Notes: a model not told the origin generated them from the letters alone. A stretch of DNA of 64,000 bases from an uncultured Clostridia bacterium (GCA_934757825.1 CAKVLP010000002.1:248001-312000), one strand, 5' to 3'; positions 44,591-54,284 are shown, counted from the first letter of the stretch. A program made the numbers and translations.

Positions 44591-45913
44591 TTAGTCAAGG
44601 TTTAGTTTTTCGGTCTCAATTGTGGACTTTACTGATTGAAGTGCGCGGTCGGATAAAATCTTATTTTTTGCTTTTTTATCCTTATTTCTTATCTCGTCGA
44701 TGTTTATAAGCCCCATATTGCTACTCATAGGCTGGAAGTTTTCCTCACTTGCCGTAGATAAATAATTGTTTAGTGCACCTATCATTGTCACTTGCTCAAA
44801 CACAACATCGTGCTTATCATTTAGATAATTATACACATTCAAAGCCACATTTAAACCACTCGCAATGCTTTCAATATAGCCTTCAACTCCACTAAGTTGA
44901 CCCGCGATAAAAACGCTTGGGTGGGCTTTAAGATGATAATTTGACAAAACCTTAGGAGCGCAAACATAACTATTTTTGTGCATTGTGCCATATCTTAAAA
45001 ACTCCGCGTTTTTTAGCGCCGGAATAAGCGAAAATACGCGTTTTTGCTCGGGATAAGTAAGGTTTGTTTGGAAACCAACCATATTAAACATATCGTTATT
45101 TAGTGTTTCCTTTCTAAGTTGAACCACAGCATATGGTCTAGTCCCAGTTTTTGGATCGGTCAGCCCGACTGGTTTAAGAGGTCCAAATCTAAGAGCGTCC
45201 TCCCCGCGTTTTGCTAGGACCTCAACTGGCATACAGCCCTCGAAAACTTTGCGATTTTCAAAGTCTTTTAGTTTTACAATCTCTGCATTTACAAGAGCGT
45301 TGTAGAAAATATTGTACTCTTCCTTATTCATAGGGCAATTTATATAATCGCCCGTACCCTTGCCATATCTATCGGCAACAAATGCCGAAGTAAAGTCAAT
45401 GCTATCATACGAGACAATTGGAGCAATTGCGTCAAAAAAGTATAAGTAATCGCTCCCTAACACCCTCTGCAACTCGGTCATAAGTGCTGGGCTTGTAAGT
45501 GGCCCCGTAGCAATAACAACTGGCTCGTTTAACGGAATGCTAGTCACTTCATCATTAACGATTTTTAGATTTTCAAACGACTTTAAGTTGTCGGTGACCA
45601 TTTTGCTAAACTTTTCTCTATCGACCGCAAGTGCACTCCCCGCTGGAACACGGCACGCATCAGCGCACTTTATAACCAGCGAGTCAAGCATTCTAAGTTC
45701 TTGTTTAAGTAGTCCACCCGCCGTCAAGATGTCGTCACTTTTTAGGCTATTGGAACACACAAGTTCGGCAAAGTTTTCCGACTTGTGAGCGGGAGAAAAC
45801 TTCTTTGACTTCATCTCATACAAGGTCACATTAAGACCGCGTTTTAGCAATTGATATGCGCACTCCGAACCAGCAAGTCCTCCGCCGATAATCGCAACAT
45901 TATTTGTTTTCAT
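44591..45913 (-). CDS. trmFO: Methylenetetrahydrofolate-tRNA (uracil-54-C5)-methyltransferase TrmFO
   Basis: Folate- and FAD-dependent enzyme that makes ribothymidine 54. FAD motif VAIIGGGLAGSECAYQL; LVCSNSLKSDD and the C-terminal VAGQLSGVEGYIES. 440 aa. Overlaps topA by 14 bases; AAGGA precedes the ATG. Confidence 0.96.
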   Translation of the reverse strand: MKTNNVAIIGGGLAGSECAYQLLKRGLNVTLYEMKSKKFSPAHKSENFAELVCSNSLKSDDILTAGGLLKQELRMLDSLVIKCADACRVPAGSALAVDREKFSKMVTDNLKSFENLKIVNDEVTSIPLNEPVVIATGPLTSPALMTELQRVLGSDYLYFFDAIAPIVSYDSIDFTSAFVADRYGKGTGDYINCPMNKEEYNIFYNALVNAEIVKLKDFENRKVFEGCMPVEVLAKRGEDALRFGPLKPVGLTDPKTGTRPYAVVQLRKETLNNDMFNMVGFQTNLTYPEQKRVFSLIPALKNAEFLRYGTMHKNSYVCAPKVLSNYHLKAHPSVFIAGQLSGVEGYIESIASGLNVALNVYNYLNDKHDVVFEQVTMIGALNNYLSTASEENFQPMSSNMGLINIDEIRNKDKKAKNKILSDRALQSVKSTIETEKLNLD

Positions 45914-48017
45914 TTTTTTCCTTTTTAACCATTTCAGTGTAATCGCACTGTGGATTACTGCATTTTTTGCGCAAACTACTGTAAATCTTTTTGCCCGTCA
46001 AATAACTGCCACACTTTGGGCATTTCTCGGCAAGAGGCATTTCCCACGACACGAAATCACATTTTGGATAATCGCTACAACCATAGAAAATGTTGCCTTT
46101 TTTACTGCGTTTTTCAACCGCAGGCTTTCCACATTTTGGACAAACACCGCTTTGTTTTACAATCGACTGAATGTTTTTGCAGGCAGGGAAATTACTGCAA
46201 GCCAAAAATTCGCCGTATTTGCCTGTTCGAATAACCATTGGGTGCCCACATTTTTCGCACTTGATATCGGTCTCCTTAGGTGGGATTTTAAATTTAAGAC
46301 TATCCTTGTCTGCCACCCCAAGAAGTTTTACAAAGTCGGCATAGAAATCTTTTACAAAATCCTGCCATACAATGCCCTTGCTGGCAACGTCGTCAAGTTT
46401 GTCCTCCATTTCGGCTGTAAACTTAGTATCGATAATAGACGCAAAGTAGTTTTCCAAAAACTCGTCTATCTTCTCGCCCAACTCAGTAGGTTTTAGGAAT
46501 TTTCCGTCCTTTTCAACATACTTTCTAGCACTTAGCAAGTTAACTGTTGGTGAATATGTTGCGGGACGACCGATCCCCTTATCTTCCATCTCTTTTACAA
46601 GGGTCGCTTCGGAATAACGAGCAGGTGGTTTTGTAAACTTTTGCGCTGGAACTAAGTTAAGAAGGTTAAGTTTATCACCCTCCTCCATTACAGGAAGTTT
46701 TACGTTTTCATCGCTCTCTTCACTATCTTCCTCTGCTTGTTTTGCCTTTTTAGAAGATGTCTCATATAGTTTCATAAAACCATCAAATATAGGTGTTTTG
46801 CCCGATGCCTTAAACTCGTATTTGCCGTTTTCAATAGTGGCAACAACCGAGTTGAAAGTCGCATCTTCCATTTGACACGCTAGGAACTTAGTGTAGATAA
46901 GTTTGTACAATTTATAGTTATCTGGACTAATTTTGCCTTTCAAACTATCTGGCGTAATATCTAGGTGAATTGGTCTAATTGCTTCGTGCGCGTCCTGAGC
47001 GCTTTTCTTAGTCTTATACACATTGGGTTGTTTTGGAAGATATTTCTCCCCAAAGTTTTTGGAAATATAATCTCTTGCCATTGCAACCGCTTCTGGCGAC
47101 AAACGTACGCTATCTGTTCTGATATACGTGATAAGAGCGGTCTTGCCCTCGCCCTGGATTTCGACACCCTCGTACAATTCTTGTGCACAAGATGTAACTT
47201 TTTTAAGGTTCATTCCAAGTTTGTTAAGCGCTTCTTGTTGCATAGTAGATGTTGTGAATGGTGGTGCTGGGTGCGACTTGGCTATGGTCTTTTTAACTTC
47301 CTTAACCATAAAGTCGCTTTGTTTTAGTTCTTCCAAAACGCCGTCCATTTGGTCTTTGTTACTCACAACTGCTTTTTTGCCGTTTATTTTGCTAAGCGTA
47401 CTTTTAAATGCGTCGTTTTCGGTCTTAGTAAACAAATTTGCTACAAGCGACCAGTATTCCTCTGGCTTAAACTTGCGAATCTCGTTTTCACGGTCAACCA
47501 CAAGTTTTAGCGTTGCACTTTGCACACGACCAGCCGACAACTTTGGCTGGATTTTTTTGCATAGGATTGGCGACACCTTATAACCCACAAGTCTATCAAG
47601 AACACGTCTTGCTTGTTGTGCATTTACAAGGTTTATGTCGATTGCACGAGGCTGTTTTAGAGCATTCGTAACAGCGTTTTTACTGATTTCGTTAAAGACA
47701 ATTCGAATAGGTTTTGTCTGGTCCATTCCTAGTATGTTGCATAGGTGCCAACTTATTGCTTCTCCCTCTCTATCCGGGTCGGTTGCAAGCAAAACTTTGT
47801 CTGCCTTTTCGCTCTTGGCTTTAAGCGCTTTTACAATCTCCTTTTTATCTGCCATTATTTCGTACTGAGGTTTGAAGTTGTCTAGCACATTCACACCAAG
47901 CGATTTTTCTGGTAAATCACGCACGTGTCCCTTGGTTGCGACAACTTCGTAGTCGCTTCCCAAATACTTCTTAATTGTATCCTTTTTACCAACACTTTCT
48001 ATTATAACTAAATTCAT
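45900..48017 (-). CDS. topA: DNA topoisomerase I
   Basis: Relaxes negative supercoils. Toprim domain (about 1-120) with LATDPDREGEAISW, catalytic Tyr298 in ITYIRTDS, followed by three C4 zinc fingers after about residue 590 (CEKCGHPM, CPKCGKPA, CPKCGSYL). 705 aa. ATG has GGGAG at 6 bases. dprA-topA-trmFO is the Firmicutes order. Confidence 0.97.
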   Translation of the reverse strand: MNLVIIESVGKKDTIKKYLGSDYEVVATKGHVRDLPEKSLGVNVLDNFKPQYEIMADKKEIVKALKAKSEKADKVLLATDPDREGEAISWHLCNILGMDQTKPIRIVFNEISKNAVTNALKQPRAIDINLVNAQQARRVLDRLVGYKVSPILCKKIQPKLSAGRVQSATLKLVVDRENEIRKFKPEEYWSLVANLFTKTENDAFKSTLSKINGKKAVVSNKDQMDGVLEELKQSDFMVKEVKKTIAKSHPAPPFTTSTMQQEALNKLGMNLKKVTSCAQELYEGVEIQGEGKTALITYIRTDSVRLSPEAVAMARDYISKNFGEKYLPKQPNVYKTKKSAQDAHEAIRPIHLDITPDSLKGKISPDNYKLYKLIYTKFLACQMEDATFNSVVATIENGKYEFKASGKTPIFDGFMKLYETSSKKAKQAEEDSEESDENVKLPVMEEGDKLNLLNLVPAQKFTKPPARYSEATLVKEMEDKGIGRPATYSPTVNLLSARKYVEKDGKFLKPTELGEKIDEFLENYFASIIDTKFTAEMEDKLDDVASKGIVWQDFVKDFYADFVKLLGVADKDSLKFKIPPKETDIKCEKCGHPMVIRTGKYGEFLACSNFPACKNIQSIVKQSGVCPKCGKPAVEKRSKKGNIFYGCSDYPKCDFVSWEMPLAEKCPKCGSYLTGKKIYSSLRKKCSNPQCDYTEMVKKEKNENK

Positions 48018-48019
48018 AT

Positions 48020-49108
48020 TTATCTCCCATAATAATTGCCGGGCAATTTGTTAATAAGCCCTTTAAGTTCCAAACGCATTAAAAGAGTGTTAAGCGTTTT
48101 GGGTTCGAGTTTTGAACTCTCTAATATCTCGTCATAACTCAACTCGTCAGTTTTTAAAATATTTAAAATAATTTGTTCGTCCATTGACGCCTGCTCTACA
48201 ACCGTGTTTTCGCTAATATGCAATTCCTTGCCATATGCGTTTATGATTTCGTCGGGCGACAACACCATAACACTTTGGCAGTTTTTGATAATTGCATTAC
48301 AACCGCTACTATAAATATCGGTTATTCTGCCTGGTACAACGTACAAGTCGCGATTGTTTTCTAGTGCATATTCCTTGGTGTGCATACTTCCGCTTTTTTC
48401 GGTGGCTTCGGTGATAAGCACGCCTTTACTTAGCCCTGCGATAATTCTATTGCGTGCAGGGAAATAATATGCAAGCGCCTTTTCATTAGGCTTATACTCG
48501 CTTACTATCAAGCCGTCATTTTCAATGATTTTGTCATACAAAGGCTTGTTTGTGGCAGGATAACAGTTGTTTATGCCACAACCTAGCACCGCAATTGTAT
48601 GACCCTTAGCGTCGATGCTTGCGGTATGCGCCACGCTATCCACTCCGTCCGCAAGTCCACTAACCACTGTCAGCCCACTATACGCAATGTCAAACGCAAA
48701 TTTGTAGGTTACTTCTTTACCGTACTTAGTACAACGCCTGCTCCCCACAACAGCCACACAAGTGGATTTAAGCAAGTCCACATTGCCACGACAATATAGC
48801 GCAACAGGTGGGCTTAGTGTTTCCCTTAATAGTTCGGGATACAAGTCGCTCTTAATTGTCACGATTTTTACATCAAGCGCGTCATACGAGCGGATATAGT
48901 TGTTTAGGAAATTTTCGTCGTGAGAAAACATCATTTTTGTATAATTTTCTTCCGACACAATTTCGCAAATTTTATCTTTGGCTCTGTCAAAGTTTTTCCA
49001 AAGTTCCTCGCACGTAGGATAAAGTTCTATAAGTTGATGCAACTTTTTCAAACTTAAAAAGGAAAAACTATTAAGCCATATTATTACTTTTTCTTCGTTG
49101 TTATACAT
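48020..49108 (-). CDS. dprA: DNA processing protein DprA/Smf
   Basis: Loads RecA on incoming single-stranded DNA in natural transformation and is widespread in non-competent species. Rossmann-like core: AVVGSRRCTKYGKEV, VVSGLADGVDSVAHTASI, IAVLGCGINNCYPA and RIIAGLSKGVLITEA. C-terminal winged helix. 362 aa. 12 bases after comM. Confidence 0.95.
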   Translation of the reverse strand: MYNNEEKVIIWLNSFSFLSLKKLHQLIELYPTCEELWKNFDRAKDKICEIVSEENYTKMMFSHDENFLNNYIRSYDALDVKIVTIKSDLYPELLRETLSPPVALYCRGNVDLLKSTCVAVVGSRRCTKYGKEVTYKFAFDIAYSGLTVVSGLADGVDSVAHTASIDAKGHTIAVLGCGINNCYPATNKPLYDKIIENDGLIVSEYKPNEKALAYYFPARNRIIAGLSKGVLITEATEKSGSMHTKEYALENNRDLYVVPGRITDIYSSGCNAIIKNCQSVMVLSPDEIINAYGKELHISENTVVEQASMDEQIILNILKTDELSYDEILESSKLEPKTLNTLLMRLELKGLINKLPGNYYGR

Positions 49109-49120
49109 TCACTATTACCT

Positions 49121-50653
49121 TTAATCCCAATACTTTTTGTCCAGCGACCTATACGATATCGCCTCGATAATATGGTCGTCCATTATATCTCTACTTCCGT
49201 CCAAATCGGCGATTGTGCGGGCAACTTTCAATATTCGATTGTACGCCCTTGCGCTAAGTTTTAGTTTGTCAAAGGCTTGACGCAAAAACATATCGCTTTG
49301 TGGCGACAACTTGCAATACTCTTTAACTTGTTGGTCGCTCATCTTAGCATTGGAATATATTCCGCAATTTTGATATCTATCAAGTTGCACTTTTCTAGCC
49401 TCGTCAACCCTATGCTTAATATTTTCGCTAGGCTCTTCTAGTGTTGTGCTAGTAAGGTCGTTGTAAGTCACATTATCAACCTCTATATGGATATCTATTC
49501 TATCCATAAGCGGGCCAGAAAGTTTGTGAAGATATTTGTGAATATTTTGAGGTGTGCACTTGCACTCCCTATCCTTACTTCCATAATATCCACAAGGGCA
49601 AGGATTCATACTGGCAATAAGTGTAAAGTTTGCTGGATATTCCACGCTCGCCTCAACACGCGATATTGTAATGACCCCATCTTCTAATGGTTGACGAAGG
49701 GTCTCAATTGAGTTTCTGTTATACTCAGGCATTTCGTCTAGGAACAGCACTCCATTGTGTGCTAGGCTTATCTCGCCTGGTTTTGCAAGTCTTCCACCAC
49801 CCGTCAAAGCAAGTGTGGTCGCTGTGTGGTGTGGAGACCTAAACGGACGCGTTGTAACTATGCCCTCTTCAGAATCAAGCACACCCGCAATACTATGGAT
49901 TTTGGTCACTTCAAGTGCTTCGGGGAAAGTAAGTTCGGGCAAAATGCTTGGAAAACACTTTGCAAGCATTGTTTTTCCGCTACCGGGAGGGCCTATCATT
50001 AGAATGTTGTGTCCGCCTGCTGCCGCGATTTCTAGGGCACGCTTTGCTTTTGCCTGACCCTTAACATATTTAAAGTCAAGGCTGTTTTTGTGCGTCTTTT
50101 TAGCGTCAATAAAGTTGTTAAGTTTTACTTTTTCTAGGCTAACTTCGCCATTTAAAAAGTCGACACATTCTTTTAAATTGGAAACAGCGTACACTTCTAG
50201 CCCGTCGATATAACTTGCCTCACGTTCATTTTCCTTAGGCAAAATTATCTTAGTATAACCCGCTTGTCTGGCTGCGATTAGGATAGGCAAAACGCCGTTT
50301 ATTTTCCTAAGTTGGCCGTCAAGGGAAAGTTCGCCCAAGTAAATATATTCCTTAACCGCTTTTACTGCAATCTGCTCGCTTGCACTAAGAATGCCCACTG
50401 CGATGGCTAGGTCGTAGATAGGCCCGTCCTTTTTTGTATCGGCAGGAGCCAAGTTTACGGTTATTTTTAAAATTGGATATTGAAATCCACTATTTTTTAT
50501 AGCGCTCTTAACACGCTCTTTACTCTCTTTAATTGCGGTGCCAACCAATCCTACAATGTCATATCCTGGCAGACCATTGTTGATGTCAATTTCTGCCTTG
50601 ACCATATACCCATTGATTCCAGTAAGACCATAACTTTTTACAATTGATAACAT
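49121..50653 (-). CDS. comM: Mg-chelatase-like ATPase ComM/YifB
   Basis: AAA+ helicase linked to branch migration in recombination/transformation. N-terminal Lon-like domain (NGLPGYDIVGLVGTAIKESKERV), then Walker A MIGPPGSGKTMLAK and Walker B GVLFLDEMPEY. Start set at ATG 50653 (MLSIVKSYGLTGI) with GAGG at about 9 bases; a longer frame to 50710 has no support. 510 aa. Divergent from lysS. Confidence 0.95.
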   Translation of the reverse strand: MLSIVKSYGLTGINGYMVKAEIDINNGLPGYDIVGLVGTAIKESKERVKSAIKNSGFQYPILKITVNLAPADTKKDGPIYDLAIAVGILSASEQIAVKAVKEYIYLGELSLDGQLRKINGVLPILIAARQAGYTKIILPKENEREASYIDGLEVYAVSNLKECVDFLNGEVSLEKVKLNNFIDAKKTHKNSLDFKYVKGQAKAKRALEIAAAGGHNILMIGPPGSGKTMLAKCFPSILPELTFPEALEVTKIHSIAGVLDSEEGIVTTRPFRSPHHTATTLALTGGGRLAKPGEISLAHNGVLFLDEMPEYNRNSIETLRQPLEDGVITISRVEASVEYPANFTLIASMNPCPCGYYGSKDRECKCTPQNIHKYLHKLSGPLMDRIDIHIEVDNVTYNDLTSTTLEEPSENIKHRVDEARKVQLDRYQNCGIYSNAKMSDQQVKEYCKLSPQSDMFLRQAFDKLKLSARAYNRILKVARTIADLDGSRDIMDDHIIEAISYRSLDKKYWD

Positions 50654-50681
50654 TAGTTGCACCTCGCTTTCACTATGTCCG

Positions 50682-50710
50682 ATTATACAACCTATGAGAT
50701 AAAAATACAA
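50682..50710 (-). promoter_or_regulatory. Promoter of comM-dprA-topA
   Basis: Minus strand: -35 TTGTAT, 17-base spacer, -10 TATAAT. A TTGACA further upstream (50726-50731) is an alternative -35 with a poorer -10. Confidence 0.5.
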
Positions 50711-50858
50711 CTAAAAGGAGTAACTTGTCAAGAATTTTTTAAAATGATGCTTATATAATATAATTAACTTATTATATAACATATTTAATATGTAATTTTT
50801 GTAAAAATTTGTACTTTTTGCACACACAATAAAAAGTCGCAAAAAAACAAGGAAATTA

Positions 50859-50887
50859 TTGACATTTTGGCATTTGATTGATATACT
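50859..50887 (+). promoter_or_regulatory. Promoter of lysS
   Basis: -35 TTGACA, 17-base spacer, extended -10 TGA-TATACT. Transcription would start about 25 bases before the ATG, so there is no room for a T-box leader. Confidence 0.85.
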
Positions 50888-50917
50888 TTGATTATTAAAA
50901 AAAACGAGGAGTACTTT

Positions 50918-52435
50918 ATGGAACAAGAAATAATGAACGAATTTGAAGTCAAAATTGACAAAGTAAAGAGATTGGAAGAAAAAGGCGAAAAAGCATACAA
51001 AGCAAAATTCCATAAAACTCATGAAATTCACGACTTGGAAAAATACGAACTTGGCACCAAAGTTAGTTGTGCTGGAAGAATCACTTTTAAGAGAACTTTT
51101 GGTAAACTTATTTTTGCTAGGATTTATGCAATCGGCGACAATTTTGATATGAACTTTACAGAGGACATTCGCACGAGCGTTCAGATAAGCCTATCGCTAA
51201 ATGTTGTTGGCGAGGAAGCACTTGCAAAGTTTAAAGAGTTTTGCGATGTTGGAGATTTTGTAGGAGTTAATGGCGAACTTACTCGCACCCAGACCGGCGA
51301 ACTTACTATTCAAGTACAAACATTTGAACTTCTTTCAAAAGCGCTTAGAGGACTTCCTGAGAAGTTCCACGGGCTTGTTGATGTCGACAGCAGATATCGT
51401 CAAAGATACCTTGACCTTATCGTTAACGAAAAGGCCAGAAAAATTATCCTTATTAGATTTAAGGTTATGCAATTTATAAGGGAATTTTACAACAAACACG
51501 GCTTCCTAGAAGTTGAAACACCAATACTTCAAAACGCTGTTGGTGGCGCGCTTGCAAAACCTTTTAGAACACATCACAATGCGCTTGACCTTGATATGAA
51601 CTTGCGTATTTCCCCAGAAACTTTCCACAAGAGAGTTATCGCATGCGGATTTGATAAGATGTACGAGTTTGCCAAAGATTTTAGAAACGAGGGTCTTTGT
51701 GCCGACAAACTTCAAGAGTTTACAATGCTAGAAAGTTATGCAGCATATTGGGATTTTGAGGACAGCATTAAGTTCTACACCGAAATGTTTAGAGAAGTTT
51801 GCAAGTTTGTGTTCGGCAAGTACGAGTTTACATCAAACGGCAGGACCATTACCCTACCTGAACAATTCCCTAGAATGGATTACATTGCTACCCTTAACAA
51901 CATCTTAGGTTTTAATGTGCTTGACATCACTGACGTTGAGGAATTTAAGAGATTGGTTCTGGACAAAAAACTATTGGAAGAGTTCGAACTTAAAGACCAG
52001 TTTACAGTTGGTGGAATTATCGACCTACTTTACAAGCGTCATATGCGTCCCAACATTACCGAGCCTACAATTCTATACAACTATCCAAACGTTGTTCCAC
52101 TTGCTAGATACAGCGACAAGGACGATAGAATTATCGAGATGTTCCAACTTGTAATTGATGGACAAGAAATGGTTAAGGGTTATAGCGAGCTTGTTAACCC
52201 AATCCAACAAAAACACAACTTTGAGGAACAAGCAAAAGCAAAACTTCGCGGTGATGCTGAGGCTATGGACTACGATAAGGAATATATCCTTGCTATGGAA
52301 CACGGCTTCCCACCAATTTCTGGTATCGGATTTGGAATTGATGTATTTATTCTTCACTTGCTTGACTGCGACAACATTCGCGACACAATCCTATTCCCTA
52401 TCACAAAACCTATTGACATTGACCAAATGGTTTAA
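50918..52435 (+). CDS. lysS: Lysyl-tRNA synthetase, class II, divergent subfamily
   Basis: Charges tRNA-Lys. N-terminal OB-fold (about 45-140), RYRQRYLDLIVN, THHNALDLDMNLRISPE, motif 2 DFRNEG at 254-259, then a catalytic core. Two variant features: the RHNPEFT motif reads DKLQEFT, and motif 3, normally GIDR, reads GIDV (Val476). C-terminal order is otherwise normal (VKGYSELVNPI). Start at ATG 50918 with GAGGAG at 6 bases; the open frame extends 10 codons upstream but within the promoter. 505 aa. Alone on the plus strand. Confidence 0.9.
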   Translation: MEQEIMNEFEVKIDKVKRLEEKGEKAYKAKFHKTHEIHDLEKYELGTKVSCAGRITFKRTFGKLIFARIYAIGDNFDMNFTEDIRTSVQISLSLNVVGEEALAKFKEFCDVGDFVGVNGELTRTQTGELTIQVQTFELLSKALRGLPEKFHGLVDVDSRYRQRYLDLIVNEKARKIILIRFKVMQFIREFYNKHGFLEVETPILQNAVGGALAKPFRTHHNALDLDMNLRISPETFHKRVIACGFDKMYEFAKDFRNEGLCADKLQEFTMLESYAAYWDFEDSIKFYTEMFREVCKFVFGKYEFTSNGRTITLPEQFPRMDYIATLNNILGFNVLDITDVEEFKRLVLDKKLLEEFELKDQFTVGGIIDLLYKRHMRPNITEPTILYNYPNVVPLARYSDKDDRIIEMFQLVIDGQEMVKGYSELVNPIQQKHNFEEQAKAKLRGDAEAMDYDKEYILAMEHGFPPISGIGFGIDVFILHLLDCDNIRDTILFPITKPIDIDQMV

Positions 52436-52441
52436 TAAAAA

Positions 52442-52471
52442 ATGCACTGGATAAAACCAGTGCATTTTTTA
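52442..52471. terminator. Bidirectional terminator behind lysS
   Basis: Stem ATGCACTGG/CCAGTGCAT with loop ATAAAA, six T on the plus side and A run on the other. Also terminates the small minus-strand gene at 52469. Confidence 0.9.
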
Positions 52472-52651
52472 TCTATTTGAAATAGGCGAATTTTCAAAGA
52501 AAATTTCCAAATCAATTTCATCTTTGTTTAGCAAAAAACCCTTTTCATTTTCAGGTTTTTGTTCTACTGGTGCATCAGCAACGCGACGATTTGATTTTCT
52601 GGTGTGATTAAGATGTCTATCCTTAATAGCCTTAATTGTCTTATATCCCAT
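52469..52651 (-). CDS. Small hypothetical protein (60 aa)
   Basis: Begins MGYKTIKAIKDRHLNHTRKS: basic N-terminal third, acidic C-terminal third (NKDEIDLEIFFENSPISNR). GGGGG ribosome binding site 8 bases before the ATG; possible promoter TTGTTA-16-GATAAT upstream. Located between rplS and convergent lysS. No family recognised; a real gene is likely but not certain. Confidence 0.6.
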   Translation of the reverse strand: MGYKTIKAIKDRHLNHTRKSNRRVADAPVEQKPENEKGFLLNKDEIDLEIFFENSPISNR

Positions 52652-52800
52652 TATGTTTCCCCCTTATTTAATTATCTTAAATTGTGCTTCTTAGTTAAAA
52701 AATATCCAATAATAGCATTTAACATTATATTATCTTACCGCACAACTTGTTAACAAATTCTCTAAAACTTTTCCCGTTTATTTTGTCGAAAAACGGGGTT

Positions 52801-52825
52801 AAAAAAAGAATGTAAGATTACATTC
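52801..52825 (-). terminator. Terminator after rplS
   Basis: Minus strand: GAATGTAA/TTACATTC, 2-base gap, then seven T. Confidence 0.88.
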
Positions 52826-52853
52826 CTTTTTACTTTTAAATTCAAATATCAAA

Positions 52854-53198
52854 CTAATTTTGTTTTTCTTTAATATTTGCAGCTTTACCTGTAAGATTAC
52901 GCAAATAGTATAGTTTTGCGCGTTTAACTTTACCACGTTTTACAACTTCAATTCTATCTACTCTTGGAGAATGAATTGGGAAAGTCTTTTCTACGCCAAC
53001 ACCAAATGATATTCTTCTAACAGTAAAAGTTTCTCTTACGCTAGAATTCTTTCTAGCAATAACAACACCCTCAAATACTTGAATTCTCTCTCTGGTACCC
53101 TCTACGATTTTGCAATAAACCTTAACGGTATCACCAACGTTAAATTCAGGAATTTCTGGTTTTAAATTTTCTCTTTCTAATGCTTGAATAAGTGTCAC
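52854..53198 (-). CDS. rplS: 50S ribosomal protein L19
   Basis: 114 aa with the L19 pattern [20 protein letters not shown] and [10 protein letters not shown]. Start is GTG at 53198 with AGGAGGT 7 bases upstream; no ATG alternative. Has its own promoter and leader. In most Firmicutes rplS directly follows trmD; here rbgA, rnhB and yraN lie between. Confidence 0.96.
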   Translation of the reverse strand: MTLIQALERENLKPEIPEFNVGDTVKVYCKIVEGTRERIQVFEGVVIARKNSSVRETFTVRRISFGVGVEKTFPIHSPRVDRIEVVKRGKVKRAKLYYLRNLTGKAANIKEKQN

Positions 53199-53270
53199 TG
53201 ACTTTACCTCCTATATTTACTTGATGTTCATGCAATAAATATCACAGCGGACCATCCGAAGTCACTACGT
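53199..53270 (-). promoter_or_regulatory. rplS 5' leader (L19-leader candidate)
   Basis: Leader of about 70 bases. Minus strand has CGGATGGTCCG (small hairpin CGGA/TCCG) and ATGAACATCA, resembling published L19 leaders of Firmicutes that are thought to bind L19. Match to the Rfam model not tested. Confidence 0.4.
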
Positions 53271-53271
53271 T

Positions 53272-53300
53272 ATATTATCACAACAAAAAGTAAATAGCAA
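53272..53300 (-). promoter_or_regulatory. Promoter of rplS
   Basis: Minus strand: -35 TTGCTA, 17-base spacer, -10 TAATAT (alternatively GATAAT two bases earlier). Confidence 0.5.
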
Positions 53301-53352
53301 GTGTTTTTTTCAATTTTATAATATTTTATGACAAAAACCCCCTACTTATTAC

Positions 53353-53691
53353 TCAAAAAGCATTTTTTAGGTGGGTTAGATTGTCTCCAACAAGGTCCAC
53401 AACGTCAAACCTTATAGCGCACCTTTCGTACAACCCCTTGTACTTTAAGTAGACTGTGGCAACATTGCGAATTTTTTGCTGTTTGTAGTAGTTAACCGCT
53501 TCGCGAGGGTGACCAAATTTTAGGCTCTCCCTACGCTTAACTTCCACAAACACAAGCACATCATTGTCCTTGCATATTATGTCAATCTCACCCACTTTGT
53601 TGCGATAGTTGGTTTCCAAAATTTTATATCCAATGGACACTAAATATTCCTTTGCCTCAACCTCGCCTTTAAGTCCAGTTATTTTATTCAT
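53353..53691 (-). CDS. yraN: YraN family (UPF0102) nuclease-like protein
   Basis: PD-(D/E)XK fold protein of unproven function. The family motif is visible: GEIDIICKDNDVLVFVEVKRR with the EVK catalytic pattern. 112 aa. Overlaps rnhB by four bases (ATGA). Linked genes (rnhB, comM, dprA) all concern DNA. Confidence 0.92.
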   Translation of the reverse strand: MNKITGLKGEVEAKEYLVSIGYKILETNYRNKVGEIDIICKDNDVLVFVEVKRRESLKFGHPREAVNYYKQQKIRNVATVYLKYKGLYERCAIRFDVVDLVGDNLTHLKNAF

Positions 53692-54284
53692 TGTTCCCCC
53701 ACGAAGTGCCCGATAAAACTATCGCGATGGATGTCGCACTTTCCATATTTTTTTAGCGCTTCGATATGTTCTTTTGTGCCATAGCCCTTATGTTTTTTGA
53801 AGTTGTAATTTGGATACTTTTTGTCAAGTTCCACCATAAGCCTATCCCTTGACACTTTCGCTAGAATTGACGCCGCTGCGATGTTGTAACTAACTGCGTC
53901 GCCGTGAATTATGCTCTCAGTCTTAACATCGCAATTTATTTTAACCGCATCAATAAGCACAAGTTCGGGCACAACTGAAATATGCTCAATACATCTTTGC
54001 ATTCCAAGTTTTGTGGCGTTTAAGATGTTAAGCCTATCAATCGTCTTTTCGTCGACGAACTCAACATCGTAGGCAATTGCGGTGTTTATTATTTTATCAA
54101 ACAACGCCTCGCGCTTTTTCTCCGACAACTTTTTGCTATCGTTAATCTCCTCGATAATGTCGTCCTGTGGCATTATAACGCACGCAACACAAACGGGTCC
54201 CGCAAGTGGTCCGCGCCCTGCTTCGTCGATGCCAGCAATAAGCGTGTAGCCCGCGTCATAGTACTTTTTTTCGTAGTTAAGCAT
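53688..54284 (-). CDS. rnhB: Ribonuclease HII
   Basis: Cuts RNA-DNA junctions and single ribonucleotides. Catalytic segment IAGIDEAGRGPLAGPV with D20/E21 and LIDA for the third Asp; SILAKVSRDRLM near the middle-late part. 198 aa. Overlaps rbgA by 8 bases. Confidence 0.97.
   Translation of the reverse strand: MLNYEKKYYDAGYTLIAGIDEAGRGPLAGPVCVACVIMPQDDIIEEINDSKKLSEKKREALFDKIINTAIAYDVEFVDEKTIDRLNILNATKLGMQRCIEHISVVPELVLIDAVKINCDVKTESIIHGDAVSYNIAAASILAKVSRDRLMVELDKKYPNYNFKKHKGYGTKEHIEALKKYGKCDIHRDSFIGHFVGEQ

Noticed and set aside
50859..50917. T-box riboswitch in front of lysS
   Set aside because: The promoter leaves only about 25 untranslated bases.
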